This document shows, one piece after another, positions 21,114-33,184 of a stretch of DNA of 64,000 nt. Each line of letters opens with the position of its first letter. Positions within the stretch are counted from its first letter, which is position 1. The notes under the pieces are model-generated. The model worked only from the letters and a program-made list of their open reading frames with translations, made no database searches and was not told where the DNA came from. A program made the translations under genes and the position numbers. Source of the stretch: Aspergillus flavus (taxonomy: Eukaryota > Ascomycota > Eurotiomycetes > Eurotiales > Aspergillaceae); contig NC_092407.1 of assembly GCF_009017415.1 (NCBI RefSeq), positions 1,116,001 to 1,180,000 on the forward strand, in the 5' to 3' direction.

Positions 21114-22561
21114 ACAAAATGCGGGTCATTAGATATAGCTAGGTTATTTTGTATGGTCTCAGTTAGTTTAGTGAAGTACTATAGTTACTGCAACACTGAC
21201 CTATAGTCTTTGACTGTTCTTCGAGACCTCATACTAAGACGTACTAAGCTGCATATGATGCTTTAATCCGACACCTTGTTCCGAGTTCTTATGTTAGATG
21301 AGGAGAGATGCACCGTCGCACATTGTCGCCTTAAAACAATGCTCCAGCCGCCTGGAGACATCTACCTCCACACCAAAGCACACACCTTGCACCCTTCTAC
21401 TCTAATTGCGTGCATACACTAGATTGAATACAAAAGAATCACATTTCTCACACTTTATTAGCATTTCCTGCCCAAGCCTCGTGCCAAATGAGGAATCCGT
21501 GGGACACCCCACAAAGGACTTGCCTAGTTTCTAGGCGCCTGAACTCTGTGACAGAAGAACTCTCCTGCAAGCTACCACACGGCAATGTTTAATCTTGTTG
21601 AACGAATGTTGTGAAACATAAATTTTTGTGCCCCAAGTTAGACTCGGTGACACAAGGTTAGACGACAAAATCAAAGGTCATATAAGTGTTTTGTACTGGC
21701 AATTCGGGTCTGTGCTACGATGAGCCGAATGCGAGGCTTTCGGACAACTTCATATCGGGATATAACCAACAATCTCCTATAAGTGTTATTAATATGGTTA
21801 TTTAAAATACCCAAGCATCCTAAACTGAAGTGCAATCATCATAATCAGGTAGGAGGGTTAGCCTTAGCTTATAAGGTATGCAACGCACCAACCACTTCCA
21901 ATCGCTCTGGCAGACCTCAAGTACGATTTCTTTTTTCGAAATTTGTTTTCATGCAAACAGCCAACTATTTGTCATTCCCAAATACCATGTAGAACCGTTC
22001 CACATAATCGCGTCGAAAGTTGGAAGTGCTACACTGCATAATACCCAACCCGTTAGCCCAACTGCAGACGGGGTGTTATGCATGTATAAATAGGTACAAG
22101 AGCTCGAACGGCTTCGCCTACCAACTTCAGCTAGGATCTTCACTAGACGGTTGAATGACCTGTCGTTGCCAACAACCCCGCACGACTGCGCCTTTTGCCT
22201 TTGAATGAGTGCACTCTAATTTGTTGGGTCTATAAATTAAATTTCGCTTGGATGTATGCCAAGTACGCAGAGAACCTCGGTTGGCTTGTAGAGGCCATTC
22301 ACATATATCTGGGAGGAAGAAACACGATTGATGCTTGCTAAACCTGATCCCAGTCAGTCACCACTCCCAGTGTATGCACTGGTGATGTACCTCAGGGTAT
22401 TGAAGTGAAGTAAAGGTATGTTGCGGTGTTTGTGCCCTGTTAACACTAGCATAATTATTACAACAACCGTCTATGAGGATTGATAGGTTGATTGACGAGT
22501 TTCTTACAGTCGTCTGTAGTAGACGACCGAAAACATACCTAGAAACAACAACGTGAACAAG
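21114..22561. other. intergenic between tyrosinase and sugar transporter
   Basis: About 1.45 kb; only short frames of no resemblance. Tyrosinase and transporter are in the same direction, so this holds the tyrosinase terminator and the transporter promoter; no clear regulatory motif was recognised. Confidence 0.4.
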
Positions 22562-24267
22562 ATGGTCGATGCAGATAATAAACCCACTGCTAAACACGAT
22601 GAAGTCCGGTCCGATCCTCCCCTTATTCAGCGCAAGATATCTGTGCTAGAAGATATCAAACGATCCCCGAAGGTGGCAGGATACTGTCTTGCCCTGACTT
22701 CTGGCATTATCCTCTACGGCTATGACTTGGCCATTGTATCCAATGTCTCTTCCATGCCGGAGTTCCAGTGAGGAGGACCCTGCTACCCCTTTATATTCAC
22801 TATGTGTTCTAACCCGGCAAGGCATGACTTCGGTCGCAAGCTCGGTGGTCAGTTGATCATTCCGTCCCTCTGGCTGGGTCTTTGGAATGTCGCGAACCCC
22901 ATCGGAGGCATCTTTGGTGCCATCTTCGGAGGTTACGTGCAGGACCGGTTCGGTCGACGTTCCTCTCTGGCGGTCGCAAGCATCATATCGGCCATAGGTG
23001 TCGCGATCGCCTATGTATCGAATCTCCCTGGGGAGATCGATGGCCGGCGAGCGGTTTTCTTCGTAGCCAAACTAGTCCAGGGTTATGCTGTCAACATGTT
23101 GACATGCACAATACAGACATACATGTCGGAAGTCCTGTCTCCCACGCTGCGAGGTCCGATCCTTGCCTTCTTCCCTCTCTTCACGTTACTAGGCCAACTA
23201 GTCGGGAGCATCGTCGTCTTCACATCTCTAAAGGAGAAAGGCCCAGGCGGCTACCTGAAGTGTTTCATCTCACAATGGCCGTTCTCAGCCCTACCCCTTC
23301 TCGTCTCGATCGTCCTTCCCGAAAGCCCAACGTGGCTCGTCCGCAAAGACAGAATGGAAGCAGCCCGGAAATCCCAACAGCGACTAGACTCGGCAAGGGT
23401 GGATTCCGAGGCAGTCATAGAGAAACTGTGCTCGTCCATCCGGCATGAAGACGAGCAAGCGCAAAACCACCCCGCCAGCTACCTCGAGTGCTTCAGAGGC
23501 AACAATCTCCGTCGGACAATGATTGTCTTATTCGCTAATCTGATCTCGCAGCTCTTCGGTCTAACCCTCATGTCCAAGTCTAGCTACTTTCTACAAATCG
23601 TTGGCATGGGAGCCACTAATAGTCTATTGTTCCTCGAGGTTGGCATTGCACTTGGTCTAGTCGCTAACATACTCAGTATGTGGACACTGTCTCGGTTCAA
23701 CCGGGTGCCACTTATCATGGTTGGTTTGGCGATCACAACTCTCCTGTGGACTGGGATGGGCATTCTAGGCTGTTTCCAGGGTGTGGTTACCATTTGGTAA
23801 GTCCTAACGTGAGACTATGTTTGACCTTTGCATTGCACTAACGATCAATATTTAGGTGGTCTGCAGTCACAATGATGCTAGTCATCACCGTTTGCGGCGC
23901 AACAGCTTGGCCAGCGTCCTATGCCGTTGGCGCCGAAGCATCTGCACTTCGTCTGCGTGCCAAATCACAAGGCTTGGGATGGGTGATGAACGGATTATCC
24001 AACGGGGTCTTTGGTCTCGTATTGCCGTACATATTCAACCCGGACCAGGGGAATCTGCGTGCCAAAACAGGGTTTGTGTATACTGGCCTGTGTCTCGTAG
24101 GACTGGTGGGAACATGGTATGTCGTACCCGAGATGAAAGATCGGACGCCTATCGAAATCGATCGGATGTTCGAAATGCACCTCCCTGCGAGGAAGTTCAA
24201 GGCGCAGACGTTCAACGATGAGAATTCAGGAACTTCTCCAAAGAGTAGGTCCGCAACTCCGGTATGA
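22562..24267 (+). CDS. MFS sugar/H+ symporter, alpha-glucoside (maltose) permease type
   Basis: Exons 22562-22767, 22822-23796 and 23856-24267 (introns 54 and 59 nt, GTGAGG..AAG and GTAAGT..TAG) give 530 residues. An upstream GTG would extend the frame by only three codons, so the ATG at 22562 is the start. Twelve membrane spans with sugar-porter signatures: YGYDLAIVSN in span 1, DRFGRR between spans 2 and 3, SEVLSPTLRG after span 4, PESPTWLVRK before the central loop, and PEMKDRTPIEIDRMF after the last span (the family's PETKGxxxEEID motif). The segment NPDQGNLRAKTGFVY is typical of Mal31/Agt1-like permeases, and suggests disaccharide uptake with protons at the plasma membrane. Substrate is not determined. 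It converges with TYW1 downstream. Confidence 0.88.
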
Positions 24268-24851
24268 ATTATCTCCTGCTCAGCCATGACACTCAAACGT
24301 CGTGGTATCGATTACTGGACCTTGCGTGACTTTACTTGGGTTCTACCTGCCATATCAATCGAATCTCCAGACTAGGATTATTTGAAACACTCTCTGGGAG
24401 AGGTTAGAAGACTGATACTTCATGATCTTGCGTGAAACATAATCATCATTTGGGTTTTAAGTACAGATTCGGCTTGTTTGTCCTCTGTCAATTCAATAAG
24501 ATAGCAACGCATATGCTACACCGGATATGCCGCATTTCTTATAAATTCGGGGCGCGTAATCGCACCTCTGGAATATACACGCGTCTCTCAAGACACTCCT
24601 CGCAAACGCGAAGGTAGAATGAATAGTCCCATCCAACTCGTGTGGTTTTTATCGCCAATACCTCGACAGGCATGTCTAGGAGGTCGCTTATAAGAAAGCA
24701 GAGCCTTCTCCTAGTCAACTATTCCCTCCGTAGATCTTGTGTACCCTACAAGATTGAGAAGTAGTGGCCACGTAACGGCGCTAGCGCCGTTGCCGCAGAG
24801 ATAGGCGCTTGATGAAGGGTTGAGCTTCATATGTAGGATAAAGCTGCTCTA
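24268..24851. other. convergent intergenic region with palindromes
   Basis: Between the 3' ends of the transporter and TYW1. It contains a perfect 18-bp palindrome at 24774-24791 (AACGGCGCTAGCGCCGTT) and, just before it, a 7-bp inverted repeat with 7-nt loop (24734-24740 and 24748-24754). Either could form a hairpin in the RNA ends of both genes. Confidence 0.6.
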
Positions 24852-27228
24852 TCACTCGGTCGCAGCCTGGAGGGCCTTCTTTTTGCCCTTCTTGTGAACA
24901 CGTTGGTCATTCGGGTCGAAGCCACCGTTACCCCACAAGGCCCATTCTTCCGTCTCCCTCATATAGTCCTCAGGGCGGAACGACGTACCATCGGCTTTCT
25001 CCTTTTCCAAAAGTTCGAAAAAGCGATCGTAATCAATGCGAGAATGCCATTTGCCATTCACATGGAACCGCGTCGAGGCAAGCAGCACACAACAACTGTG
25101 AGCATGCTCGGCAGCAATTCCGTAGTCCAACCCGCGGCGCTCGAGCTCCTTATTCAAGGAGACAACGAATTCCTGGATCTCTTCATAGAAAGGGACGTTT
25201 TGCATGGTTAATCCTGCTCCGGCGCTAGTGCTAGTCCCGCAGTAGGTCACACCCTTGATCTCAATGAAGCACGGCAATGCTTTCTCGACCAAATCAGCGT
25301 AGCCAATGACCTCATCGTCGACGTTAAATCCTTTGACCAAGGTGAGACGGAAGACAGTTCGCTGGACGTGACGCTTTTCCCGTAGGATATCCAGGCACCG
25401 CTGGAATCGCTCCCAGAAGTCTCGGTGAAGAGGGCGGTCGATCTTGCGCAAACTTTCACGGTTGCTAGCATCGATCGAGACGTACAACTGAGTCACACGA
25501 TGCAGTGTTTCAAGCTGATCTGGATGTTGAGCGTTGCACACCAAGAAGCTAGAAATGTGCTCGCTATGCAGCATGTCCAAAAATTCATTGATATGAGGGT
25601 AGAAAATCGGCTCCCCGACCAAGCTCAGGGCGCAGTGGCGAATACGCATGGCCTCTGCAAATCTCTCTGCACGGACACCAGGAACACCACGCATCATCTT
25701 GATCTTTTTGTAGTGACCCTCCTTAACACCTTGGAAAATCAAGTCTGGTGAATCTACCTTCCAACGCCAAGTCGTCCCGACAGGGTTGGTGCCGTGGCGC
25801 CAACAGAAAATACATTTGTTGCTGCAAGAAAGCGAAGGAGTTGCCTCCATGCAGAGATGGGATCGAATACCGTAGAACGAGAACTTGTAACACGAACCTC
25901 GGCCACGCAAAGCGGACTTAGTCCAACGGCAGATCTTTACACCGGAGTGAGATCCGATGATAGTATATCCTTGTTTCGTGAGTGCAGCGTATGTGGGTGA
26001 CGTCTTTGGAACCATTTCCTTCACAGTTGACTGGTTGGGTGCTGTAGACTTGCCCGCTGTAGTAAAGTCGACTGGGACAGGGCCAGATCCGGACGGCCCA
26101 TCGGAGCCCATCTTTATATCCTCTAGATCAACCACATCTTGGCCGTTCCGTCGTTTAGAACGGTTTCCGTCGTTTTCTTCGTCGTCCAGGTCCTCCTCAT
26201 CACTCTCCAGCGGATCACCGCTACCAGCAACGCCTTCACCCAGACCACCATTATCAAGAATGTCGACCAAAATATCTTGCAAACCCCGGGACCACTCTTT
26301 TAATGCAGATTCGGCATCACTCTTAACGTCACCAAGTCCCAGGGGATACGCTCTCTTCTTGCCTGTAAGCTTTGCCATCCAGCGATCTAATTCCTTAGCT
26401 TGCGAGCAGAATCCTTCTTCCTCGGTGGGCCAACCCTCTTTATCACCGAAGCCAAAAACAGAATAACCAGCCAAAGTTGACAAAGACGAGGTGTCAATGC
26501 GGAAGTCGTGGTGGGTTTCATCCAGATGGCCAAGGAAAGTGTTGAGGACGGTGTCGATGTTGTAGGTAGGGATCAATAAGCAGTATACATAGCGTGTGCC
26601 AGGCGAGGTGGACGGAGGCTTCGGGGCCGTGGTGAAGTAATCGTCAAAGTCAATGTATGACAGGTCGTGAATTTGGGGAGGAAGAAGGCCACGCTCGCGG
26701 TTCTCGGGGTCGGCTCTCTCCTTCGCAGCAGCCCGTAGATCCTCTAGCAATATCTGAGCGTATCTCTCCGTAGTCGCGGTCAACGAAGCGAAAAAAATGA
26801 TTGGCTGGATGAAAGACAACGGGGCCCCTTGGTCCTCCCGACGGCGCCCAGCAACCTTGAGTGGCTTTTTCCCAAACACTCTTTTGGGTCCAGATACAAC
26901 CTTTGGGGTAGGGTCATTTCCAGTAGCAGCCTTTGGAACACTCTTCTCCACTACTACCGGTTTCTCACTCTCACCAGTACGGATCTGTTCAAATTTCTCT
27001 GGGGTTTGGCTCCGAGGTGATGGCGGGATTGAGGACGCAGTTACGGCTTTGGACTTGGGTTGGAACTTGCGATAGGCTCGCAGAATGATAGCGACTGAGG
27101 CGATAGCAATAAGAATAGGGAGACGGTAGGAATGCCAGAAGGTCACAAGGCCTAGATTCGTCAGCAAAATCGTGGGTTGGAATGAAGATAACAAGAAATA
27201 TACCTTCGGCCAGGGAAAGTTCGGCCAT
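24852..27228 (-). CDS. tyw1: TYW1, S-adenosyl-L-methionine-dependent tRNA 4-demethylwyosine synthase
   Basis: A 25-nt first exon (27228-27204), a 52-nt intron (27203-27152) and exon 2 (27151-24852) give 774 residues. The unspliced frame reaches another ATG at 27233, but splicing joins MAELSLAE to GLVTFW and gives the expected start. A single N-terminal membrane span (YRLPILIAIASVAII) fits ER anchoring known for yeast Tyw1. Residues about 115-310 are a flavodoxin-like domain (FMN loop SLTATTERYA). After an acidic linker comes the radical-SAM domain with C451-x3-C455-x2-C458 (CSNKCIFCWRH) and the following GTNPVGTTWRW. It condenses pyruvate carbons onto m1G37 of tRNA-Phe in wybutosine synthesis. 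It is divergent from the dipeptidase gene. Very confident. Confidence 0.95.
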
Positions 27229-28026
27229 GACAAATTGGCGGGGTTGCGACGAGGCTTTCCTTTTGCCTAACTAATCCGTGTGAGGTCAACGCCTCTCTTT
27301 TGTAGAAGATACGGACTCAGAGCGGAGTGAGTAAGAGGGGCAGTGGGGAAACCTGCAGTGGCATCGCAGATTCCCTCCAAATGAACAAAGCTCTTCGGAC
27401 AAAAGAACCGGTAATGGCTGCAATTAAGATGAACACAGCATGGGTAGCCCCCTACAACGGTGCGTTTTTGCGAATGGCCGTTGTTGAGTTGAAGGAGACA
27501 CTCGAAGTACTACAACAAAAAAGTTGATGTTGAGAAACTTCGATGTCACGAGGAATTTTTCTCCTCGACGCTGATTGGTTCCCGCACGGTTACCAGATCA
27601 GGTCCTTGCGTGCCTTGACGCCTGATTCAACTCACGTTCAACTCTCCTTCATCTCGGCGACTACACCGACACACGTTATATCGACTAATGAGTTACGATG
27701 GCATAAGTTAATCTGCCTTCTTTTCAGGTCATTCTCGACAGACTATTGGTCCATCCCGTAAGTCAAACTTCATACTTCACGCTTATCACTCTACCCCAAT
27801 CTATATCAGCGCGATGATAACGCCATACTTACTAAGACGAGGGTCTTAATAACCTGCAATATCCGCCTCAATCCGATTTCCATTATTAATTGCATTGTGG
27901 CTTGCAGGTGCCAGCATACCACTGGAACACGTCGACTAAGACATACCAGGGAATTTGCACAGGATACGGGGCTATCGGATCAGTTCTCTCCCAGCACATA
28001 TATAGACCATCGCGTGCCCACTAGGC
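27229..28026. other. divergent promoter region, TYW1 / dipeptidase
   Basis: About 800 bases between two outward-facing genes. Open frames at 27327-27761 have no resemblance. I see no clear TATA box. Confidence 0.4.
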
Positions 28027-29549
28027 ATGATCTGCGATATGGGCGATCCATTGTCCAAAGAGAAGAAACATCTTTCTCAGTCCTTCAATCTTGAAGAGCA
28101 GGCTATCGCGCAACCCCTTCCAGCAAGACTCTCCATCGGTCAAAAAATGGAGCGCGCTCTTTATTTTATCTTCTTAGCATTCTTCCTTATGATGACCGCA
28201 CATAGCCTCCGGACGGACCCACTAGGGATGCGCATCTCAAGTCATCATGAGGTCTTAACCCTGGAACAAAGAGTAGACAATATCCTTCAGAAAACCCCAT
28301 TGATCGGTAATATACGGCTTTCAACGACGTGATGGTCAACTTGCTAAACAGAAAGTACAGATGGCCATGATGATCTTCCTATTCTCATCCGCCTCAAATA
28401 TGGGAACCAAATCTATCAGGATAATTTCACTACAAAATTCGTTCATGGTGGTTTTCCCGGACACGTTGACCTGCCTCGTCTTTCCAAGGGCAAAGTTGGT
28501 GGCACATTCTGGAGTGTGTTTGTGGAGTGTCCCAAAGACTGGCAGAACTTTTCAGATGCCAATTACGCTTTAAGTAAAAATATTCTCAATGTGTCTCTCC
28601 GACAATAGTTGGCTAATATCTAACAGGTGTGCGTCAGACAATGGAGCAGGTAGACTTGTGGCTCCGCCTACAGCAAGCCTATCCGGACACCTTCTCCACG
28701 CCTCCAAATGGTACCACGGCTCTTCAGCCCTTCCTAGACGGGAAGATCATCTCGCCGATGGGTATGGAGGGTCTCCATTCCATCGGAAATTCACTTGCCT
28801 ATTTGCGTCATTTCTACGCGCAAGGTGTATCCTATGCAACGCTGACCCATAATTGCCACAATCGTTACGCTGATGCTGCCGTCACCGAGCTCCCAGACGG
28901 CAGCGTGAAGAAGGCCGATCCCCATTGGCACGGTGTCAGTGAGGCTGGAAAGGCCCTGGTTTCTGAGATGAATCGGCTCGGGATGATTGTTGATCTGTCC
29001 CATGTAAGCGCCGAGACCATGCGAGACGTCTTGGGCGCAGGCAAGGATGACTGGGCGGGCAGTAGTGCGCCGGTCATCTTCAGCCATAGCTCCGCATATG
29101 CCGTCTGCCCTCATCCACGTAACGTTCCCGACGATGTGCTGCAGTTGGTCAAATCACGGAACTCCCTGGTGATGGTCAATATTGCCCCAGACTTCGTCTC
29201 GTGCAAGGCTGGTGATAACCCGAACGGTCTCCCTGATTTTGTCCCCGAAAATGCTACCTTAGAGCACGTTGCCGATCACATCATGCATATCGGGCAACTC
29301 ATTGGGTTTGACCACGTTGGGTTTGGGAGCGACTTTGACGGCATCGGTTCTGTTCCCCGCGGCCTGGACGACGTCTCCAAATTTCCAGACTTAGTTGCCG
29401 AACTCCTCAGAAGGGGAGTCAGTGATGAGGATGCGGGTAAGGTCGTGGGGGGCAACCTGCTGCGCGTTTGGAGAGACGTAGACCGCATTGCTCTTAACAA
29501 GCAAGCGAACGGAGCTCTGCCTCTTGAGGATGATCTTCCTGAAGCGTAA
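28027..29549 (+). CDS. membrane dipeptidase (renal-dipeptidase family, zinc)
   Basis: Exons 28027-28306, 28361-28573 and 28627-29549 (introns 54 and 53 nt) give 471 residues; an in-frame ATG at 28039 is an equally good start. A single membrane anchor (about residues 45-62) follows a short cytosolic head. The amidohydrolase core shows zinc ligands H96 and D98 in DGHDD, the bridging glutamate in GMEGLHSI, histidines in VDLSHVS and IFSHSSA, and GFGSDFDG near the end. Family members (EC 3.4.13.19) hydrolyse dipeptides and cysteinyl-glycine; the same fold is used by GliJ in gliotoxin synthesis, but no gliotoxin-type genes are nearby, so a general peptide or glutathione-conjugate role is more likely. 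Both splice junctions restore conserved residues. Confidence 0.9.
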
Positions 29550-29882
29550 TGCGGTTCACTCCAACATAATCCCATCTTCCTGCCCATGGATACTTGTTCT
29601 TTACCTTTGTGCTCCGAACATGTAAAAACGGCTATACCGCATATCTTATCGAACTCTTGACTGATACGTTGGGTAGATTGGGCGAGTTATTAGCACCTGT
29701 AGTTTAGTCATCTATTTGGATAGATCTCGACTGGCTATAATGATTGTCATTGAGCTGAAACATCTTGAAATGGCATCATATTTTCCAAAAGAAATCTTTG
29801 GCATTGCGCTTAGTTCATTAACGTTTCTCGTCACTCTATGTTATTCAAACTGTAGGGTGGATGTCTCCATCCATGATAGAGC
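29550..29882. other. short convergent intergenic region
   Basis: Lies between the 3' ends of the dipeptidase and Nudix genes. Nothing recognised. Confidence 0.4.
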
Positions 29883-30533
29883 TCACTGAGCCACCATACG
29901 AAATCCCTTCATAAGATTCCTACCCTCGTCCTCCAAGATCTTATACTTCCCCTTCCCTTCCAATCCCAGTCTCACCTGCTCTTCCGTCGCCCACTCAAAC
30001 GTCGAATGCTCACTCGGCTCCAATCGGACCCTATCCTCCCACCGCTGCACAGCATCACCCTCAACCTCAATCGTCTTCTCCCCGTCCGTTCCAGCAATCC
30101 CCCCAAAGACGCCTTGAGCCTCATGAACCTCCACCAAGAACGAAAACTTAGCCACAAATAACATCGTCCCGTTCCTCTCTTTCGTCCACTCCTCCACCCC
30201 AACCAAATCCACAATCCTCGACACATGCAACCCACTCTCCTCCACGACTTCACGCACAGCCGCTGTCAAAATCGTCTCATCAGTCTCCTCACAGCCTCCG
30301 CCAGGGCCCTCCCAGTAACCGGGGAGGGAATCGGTCAAAGCACGCTGGAGCAGAAGGACTCTTGGTTCGCCCTCCTCCTTGCTTTTGTCTTGGGAATCAC
30401 GTGAGAAACGAGAAAAGACGAGTCCCCCAACTACGAAGTTGGTCCATTGTGGCCTGGCGGCTTTGAAGCTGGAGAGGGGGACGTTGTACTCATTTAGGTG
30501 GGGTGGGATTGTGAACGTGAGGTTTTGATGCAT
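29883..30533 (-). CDS. Nudix hydrolase
   Basis: A single exon of 216 residues starting at the ATG at 30533. The full Nudix box is present: G-x5-E-x7-REVVEESGL, beginning GGGCEETDE at about residues 77-85, with LLLQRA..LPGYWEGPGGG before it as in MutT-type enzymes. Such enzymes cleave nucleoside diphosphates linked to another group with Mg2+ held by the box glutamates; the substrate cannot be told. An insertion rich in charged residues (about 150-165) follows the core. No targeting signal is seen. It converges with the dipeptidase gene. Confidence 0.88.
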   Translation of the reverse strand: MHQNLTFTIPPHLNEYNVPLSSFKAARPQWTNFVVGGLVFSRFSRDSQDKSKEEGEPRVLLLQRALTDSLPGYWEGPGGGCEETDETILTAAVREVVEESGLHVSRIVDLVGVEEWTKERNGTMLFVAKFSFLVEVHEAQGVFGGIAGTDGEKTIEVEGDAVQRWEDRVRLEPSEHSTFEWATEEQVRLGLEGKGKYKILEDEGRNLMKGFRMVAQ

Positions 30534-32423
30534 CTTTGGGAGATCTTTTATTGTTTGGTTCAGTTGTTTAATGGATTGGTAATTGATGTATGTCGGGTTG
30601 TGGAGATAAATGTTTTGGTGGAGAATTGGTCATGATGTTGAAATTAATGCATAGGGTTATGGAGATCTGATGACTCATACTGTGAATCACGATAAATACC
30701 CCACAATTCTTGTGACTGGTATTCTGTTTCATGGATACGATGCTTGCTGTATACTTTCATGTCAATGATCATGGAGTCATAGCAGATGCTTTATAAAATC
30801 TTAATTTACACCTGTGGGCGTAGTGCACATACTTACCAGTAACGGACAAGATGAGTGAGGCCATACATACATGTCGTCCTTAGGGTATACCAAGCTTGCG
30901 AAAGAGAAGCTTTAGACTTTAGACTGGCACTCCATCTTATAACCTTGCTACTTGTCCTTTATTATAACTAGCTTTCTCCGGTGGCTATGTACCTTCAAGA
31001 CCATGTTTCTGCGCTAACAAGTTAATTTTCACCGTTTATAGCTAGCAGACGCTTGATTGTAACGGACAGGCCATTCTTCTTTGTTATTTTCCCTTTTTAA
31101 ATACCATCTCTTCTCGTAACCTGTGGCGCCTGCTCAGTAGAAAGTTAGAATCTCCAACATCAAGAAAATTGCCGTTACAGGAGTCATATCAAGTTATCCT
31201 ACGGTGTGAGCGACCGAGTCATATGGTTCTTATGCTCAAAGCTATTCGAGGGACAGTCCAGACTTGTAAGGGCCATATTCAATATCTAAGGAGACAAGTG
31301 GGCAAATTCAAAACACGGACCGTGGGTATGGAAGTGACTTATAAAGCATGAGTCTTGATTTACGTCGTAGTATTTATAAAATCGAAAGTCAGGAAACTAG
31401 GCAAGAAAGGTATAAAAACACGGCGAAAAGCGCATGAAGAAACATCGTAGGGCAAAGAGGAAGAAAAAGTCTTTTTCACCACAATAAGCAACCCGCATAC
31501 CCGCACTAGTTGGCTTTGAAAAATGAAATTCTTTGACAAGTCAGTACAGCTAATGCAAAGGTTCTGTCTAGTCGGGCAGTAAGTTATAAAATACCTATAT
31601 CTCTTTTCGGTAGCCGACCATCCCCACGGCAATCGGGAAGAGGAATGTCGCGTTATATGACTGAGATATGCATTTGAAAGGAAGAAATCGGTCCATATTA
31701 TGGAACGTATCGGTGCCTTGGCTTTGGGGGTCATATTTATATTGAATTATAGAGAAGATGATATAAAAGACATGCGTTGCGCTCAATGGATGATGGACAA
31801 AATTCGTAAAGATATTTGGACAAAAGCATACAATATGTTAATTGTATTGACGGCCATGGCGAAGAATTTGTACCTATTAAAAGACTAGAAATTGGTGGTG
31901 GAGACAATGAGCACATTTGCGCTGATAACTCATGACCAACAATGATCAGCAGGCTGGCTAAGCAATGCATACATGAGTGAAAATGAGGCATTTTCAACTC
32001 AGTGCTATAATGACGCAGACAATTGCAGGGTCTCACGCTCAACCTGGTTCACCTTTCTATATTCTGGCGATAATTCGGTATAATTCGGTATAAATGCATA
32101 CCGTCATCATGTACACTTTGCGTGATAGGTACAGCCTCCGCAGCAAGGAAATGATTACTCATGTCAGAGCGGTGGAAAGGACAAGGAGACAAGGAAAAAT
32201 TGCTGCAGGTACAATAATGAAGATAGGATCCAGTTAAATCTCAGATAGTCTCAGCGCATGTGGTGCTCATGCAATATATCAATAAAGCCATCTGACACTA
32301 AATGAGCCCTAGGAGACATATGCGAGACCCAACTCCCCAGTCCACTGTAATATAAACTAGACCTCCGTCAGCTCGTCCAGAAATCCTAATGCTATACATT
32401 CCTTCACCCATTGCCACTGATCT
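30534..32423. other. intergenic, upstream of the copper transporter
   Basis: About 1.9 kb, AT-rich, with short frames of no resemblance. A short tandem repeat of TATAATTCGG occurs near 32070-32090. Confidence 0.4.
31908..31915 (-). promoter_or_regulatory. possible copper-response element (MacA type)
   Basis: TGAGCACA, the reverse complement of TGTGCTCA, which I recall as the recognition sequence reported for the Aspergillus copper-starvation regulator MacA, lies about 510 bases before the Ctr transporter ATG. A one-mismatch copy, GGTGCTCA, is at 32262-32269. An 8-mer is expected by chance a couple of times in the window, so only its position makes it notable. Confidence 0.25.
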
Positions 32424-33184
32424 ATGCATATGAACATGCAAAATGAGACGAGTGGCCATGACCACGGTCACAGCCATCATGACATGTCGATGCCCGCCAT
32501 CTTCACAACAGGAACAAAAGTATCTTTATTCTTCAGTATATGGACGACCAATTCCATGACCACGTATCTCCTCACCCTAGCATTTTTGTTCCTGCTTGCC
32601 TGGTTCAACCGCTTTCTTGGAGCACTCAAGTTCCAACTAGAAAATAAGATCAACTCATCCCGCGCGTCTGGACTTCCCGTGCCAATTTTGGGACAGCCAC
32701 CTGCAGCACATCGATACAGAAAGATCCCCAAGGATCGAGTGAGCCCACTTCCGCGGTACATACAAGTCAACACGAACGGTCCATTCGAAAGACCATCGCC
32801 ACCGCCTCCCTCTCCTCCACCCTTACATGACGATGAGCGGAGCGAGTTGGTACTCGGCGGTGCAGGGCCGTCGTGCGTCCGGAGGTGGTTCAAGATACTC
32901 TTTGGGAAATGGACGCCAAGTGGCCCATGGAGTTGGCAGCGAGACGGAGGACGATCACTACTAGAAGGCATCCGTGCGCTCTTGGGCTATGTCTTGTAAG
33001 TGAGGTGTCAATAATGCAAAGTTAGCATAAACTAATTACTTTTGTCAGAATGCTGGCAGTCATGACTTTCAACATAGGCATCTTTTGCGCCGTACTGGCT
33101 GGCATCGTTGTGGGCGAACTCACTATGGGGAGATTTACTCAGCAATCACCGGGTTGGCAGGACGGATCATGCCACGATGGATGA
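32424..33184 (+). CDS. Ctr-family copper transporter
   Basis: Exons 32424-32995 and 33049-33184 (53-nt intron, GTAAGT..CAG) give 235 residues. The N-terminus is rich in Met and His (MHMNMQ, HDHGHSHHDMSM), as in copper-binding ends of Ctr proteins. Three membrane spans: about 42-62 (TYLLTLAFLFLLAWF), then, after a long proline-rich loop (about 80-165), two spans encoded across the splice junction, with the channel motif M192-x3-M196 and the packing motif G209-x3-G213. Ctr proteins form trimers that pass Cu(I) through the plasma or vacuolar membrane. The last 25 residues include a C in GSCHDG. It could supply copper to the tyrosinase, but that would be regulation at a distance, not an operon. 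Loop length is greater than in short Ctr2 types. Confidence 0.88.

Noticed and set aside
22553..22561. Start of the sugar transporter at 22553
   Set aside because: That codon is GTG; the ATG at 22562 is three codons later.
27152..27233. Unspliced TYW1 start with the MSWPNFPWPKVYF leader
   Set aside because: The alternative frame contains a good 52-nt intron; splicing gives a normal short leader before the membrane span.
28027..29549. Dipeptidase as part of a gliotoxin-type cluster
   Set aside because: No peptide synthetase, glutathione transferase or thioredoxin-like oxidase is nearby.
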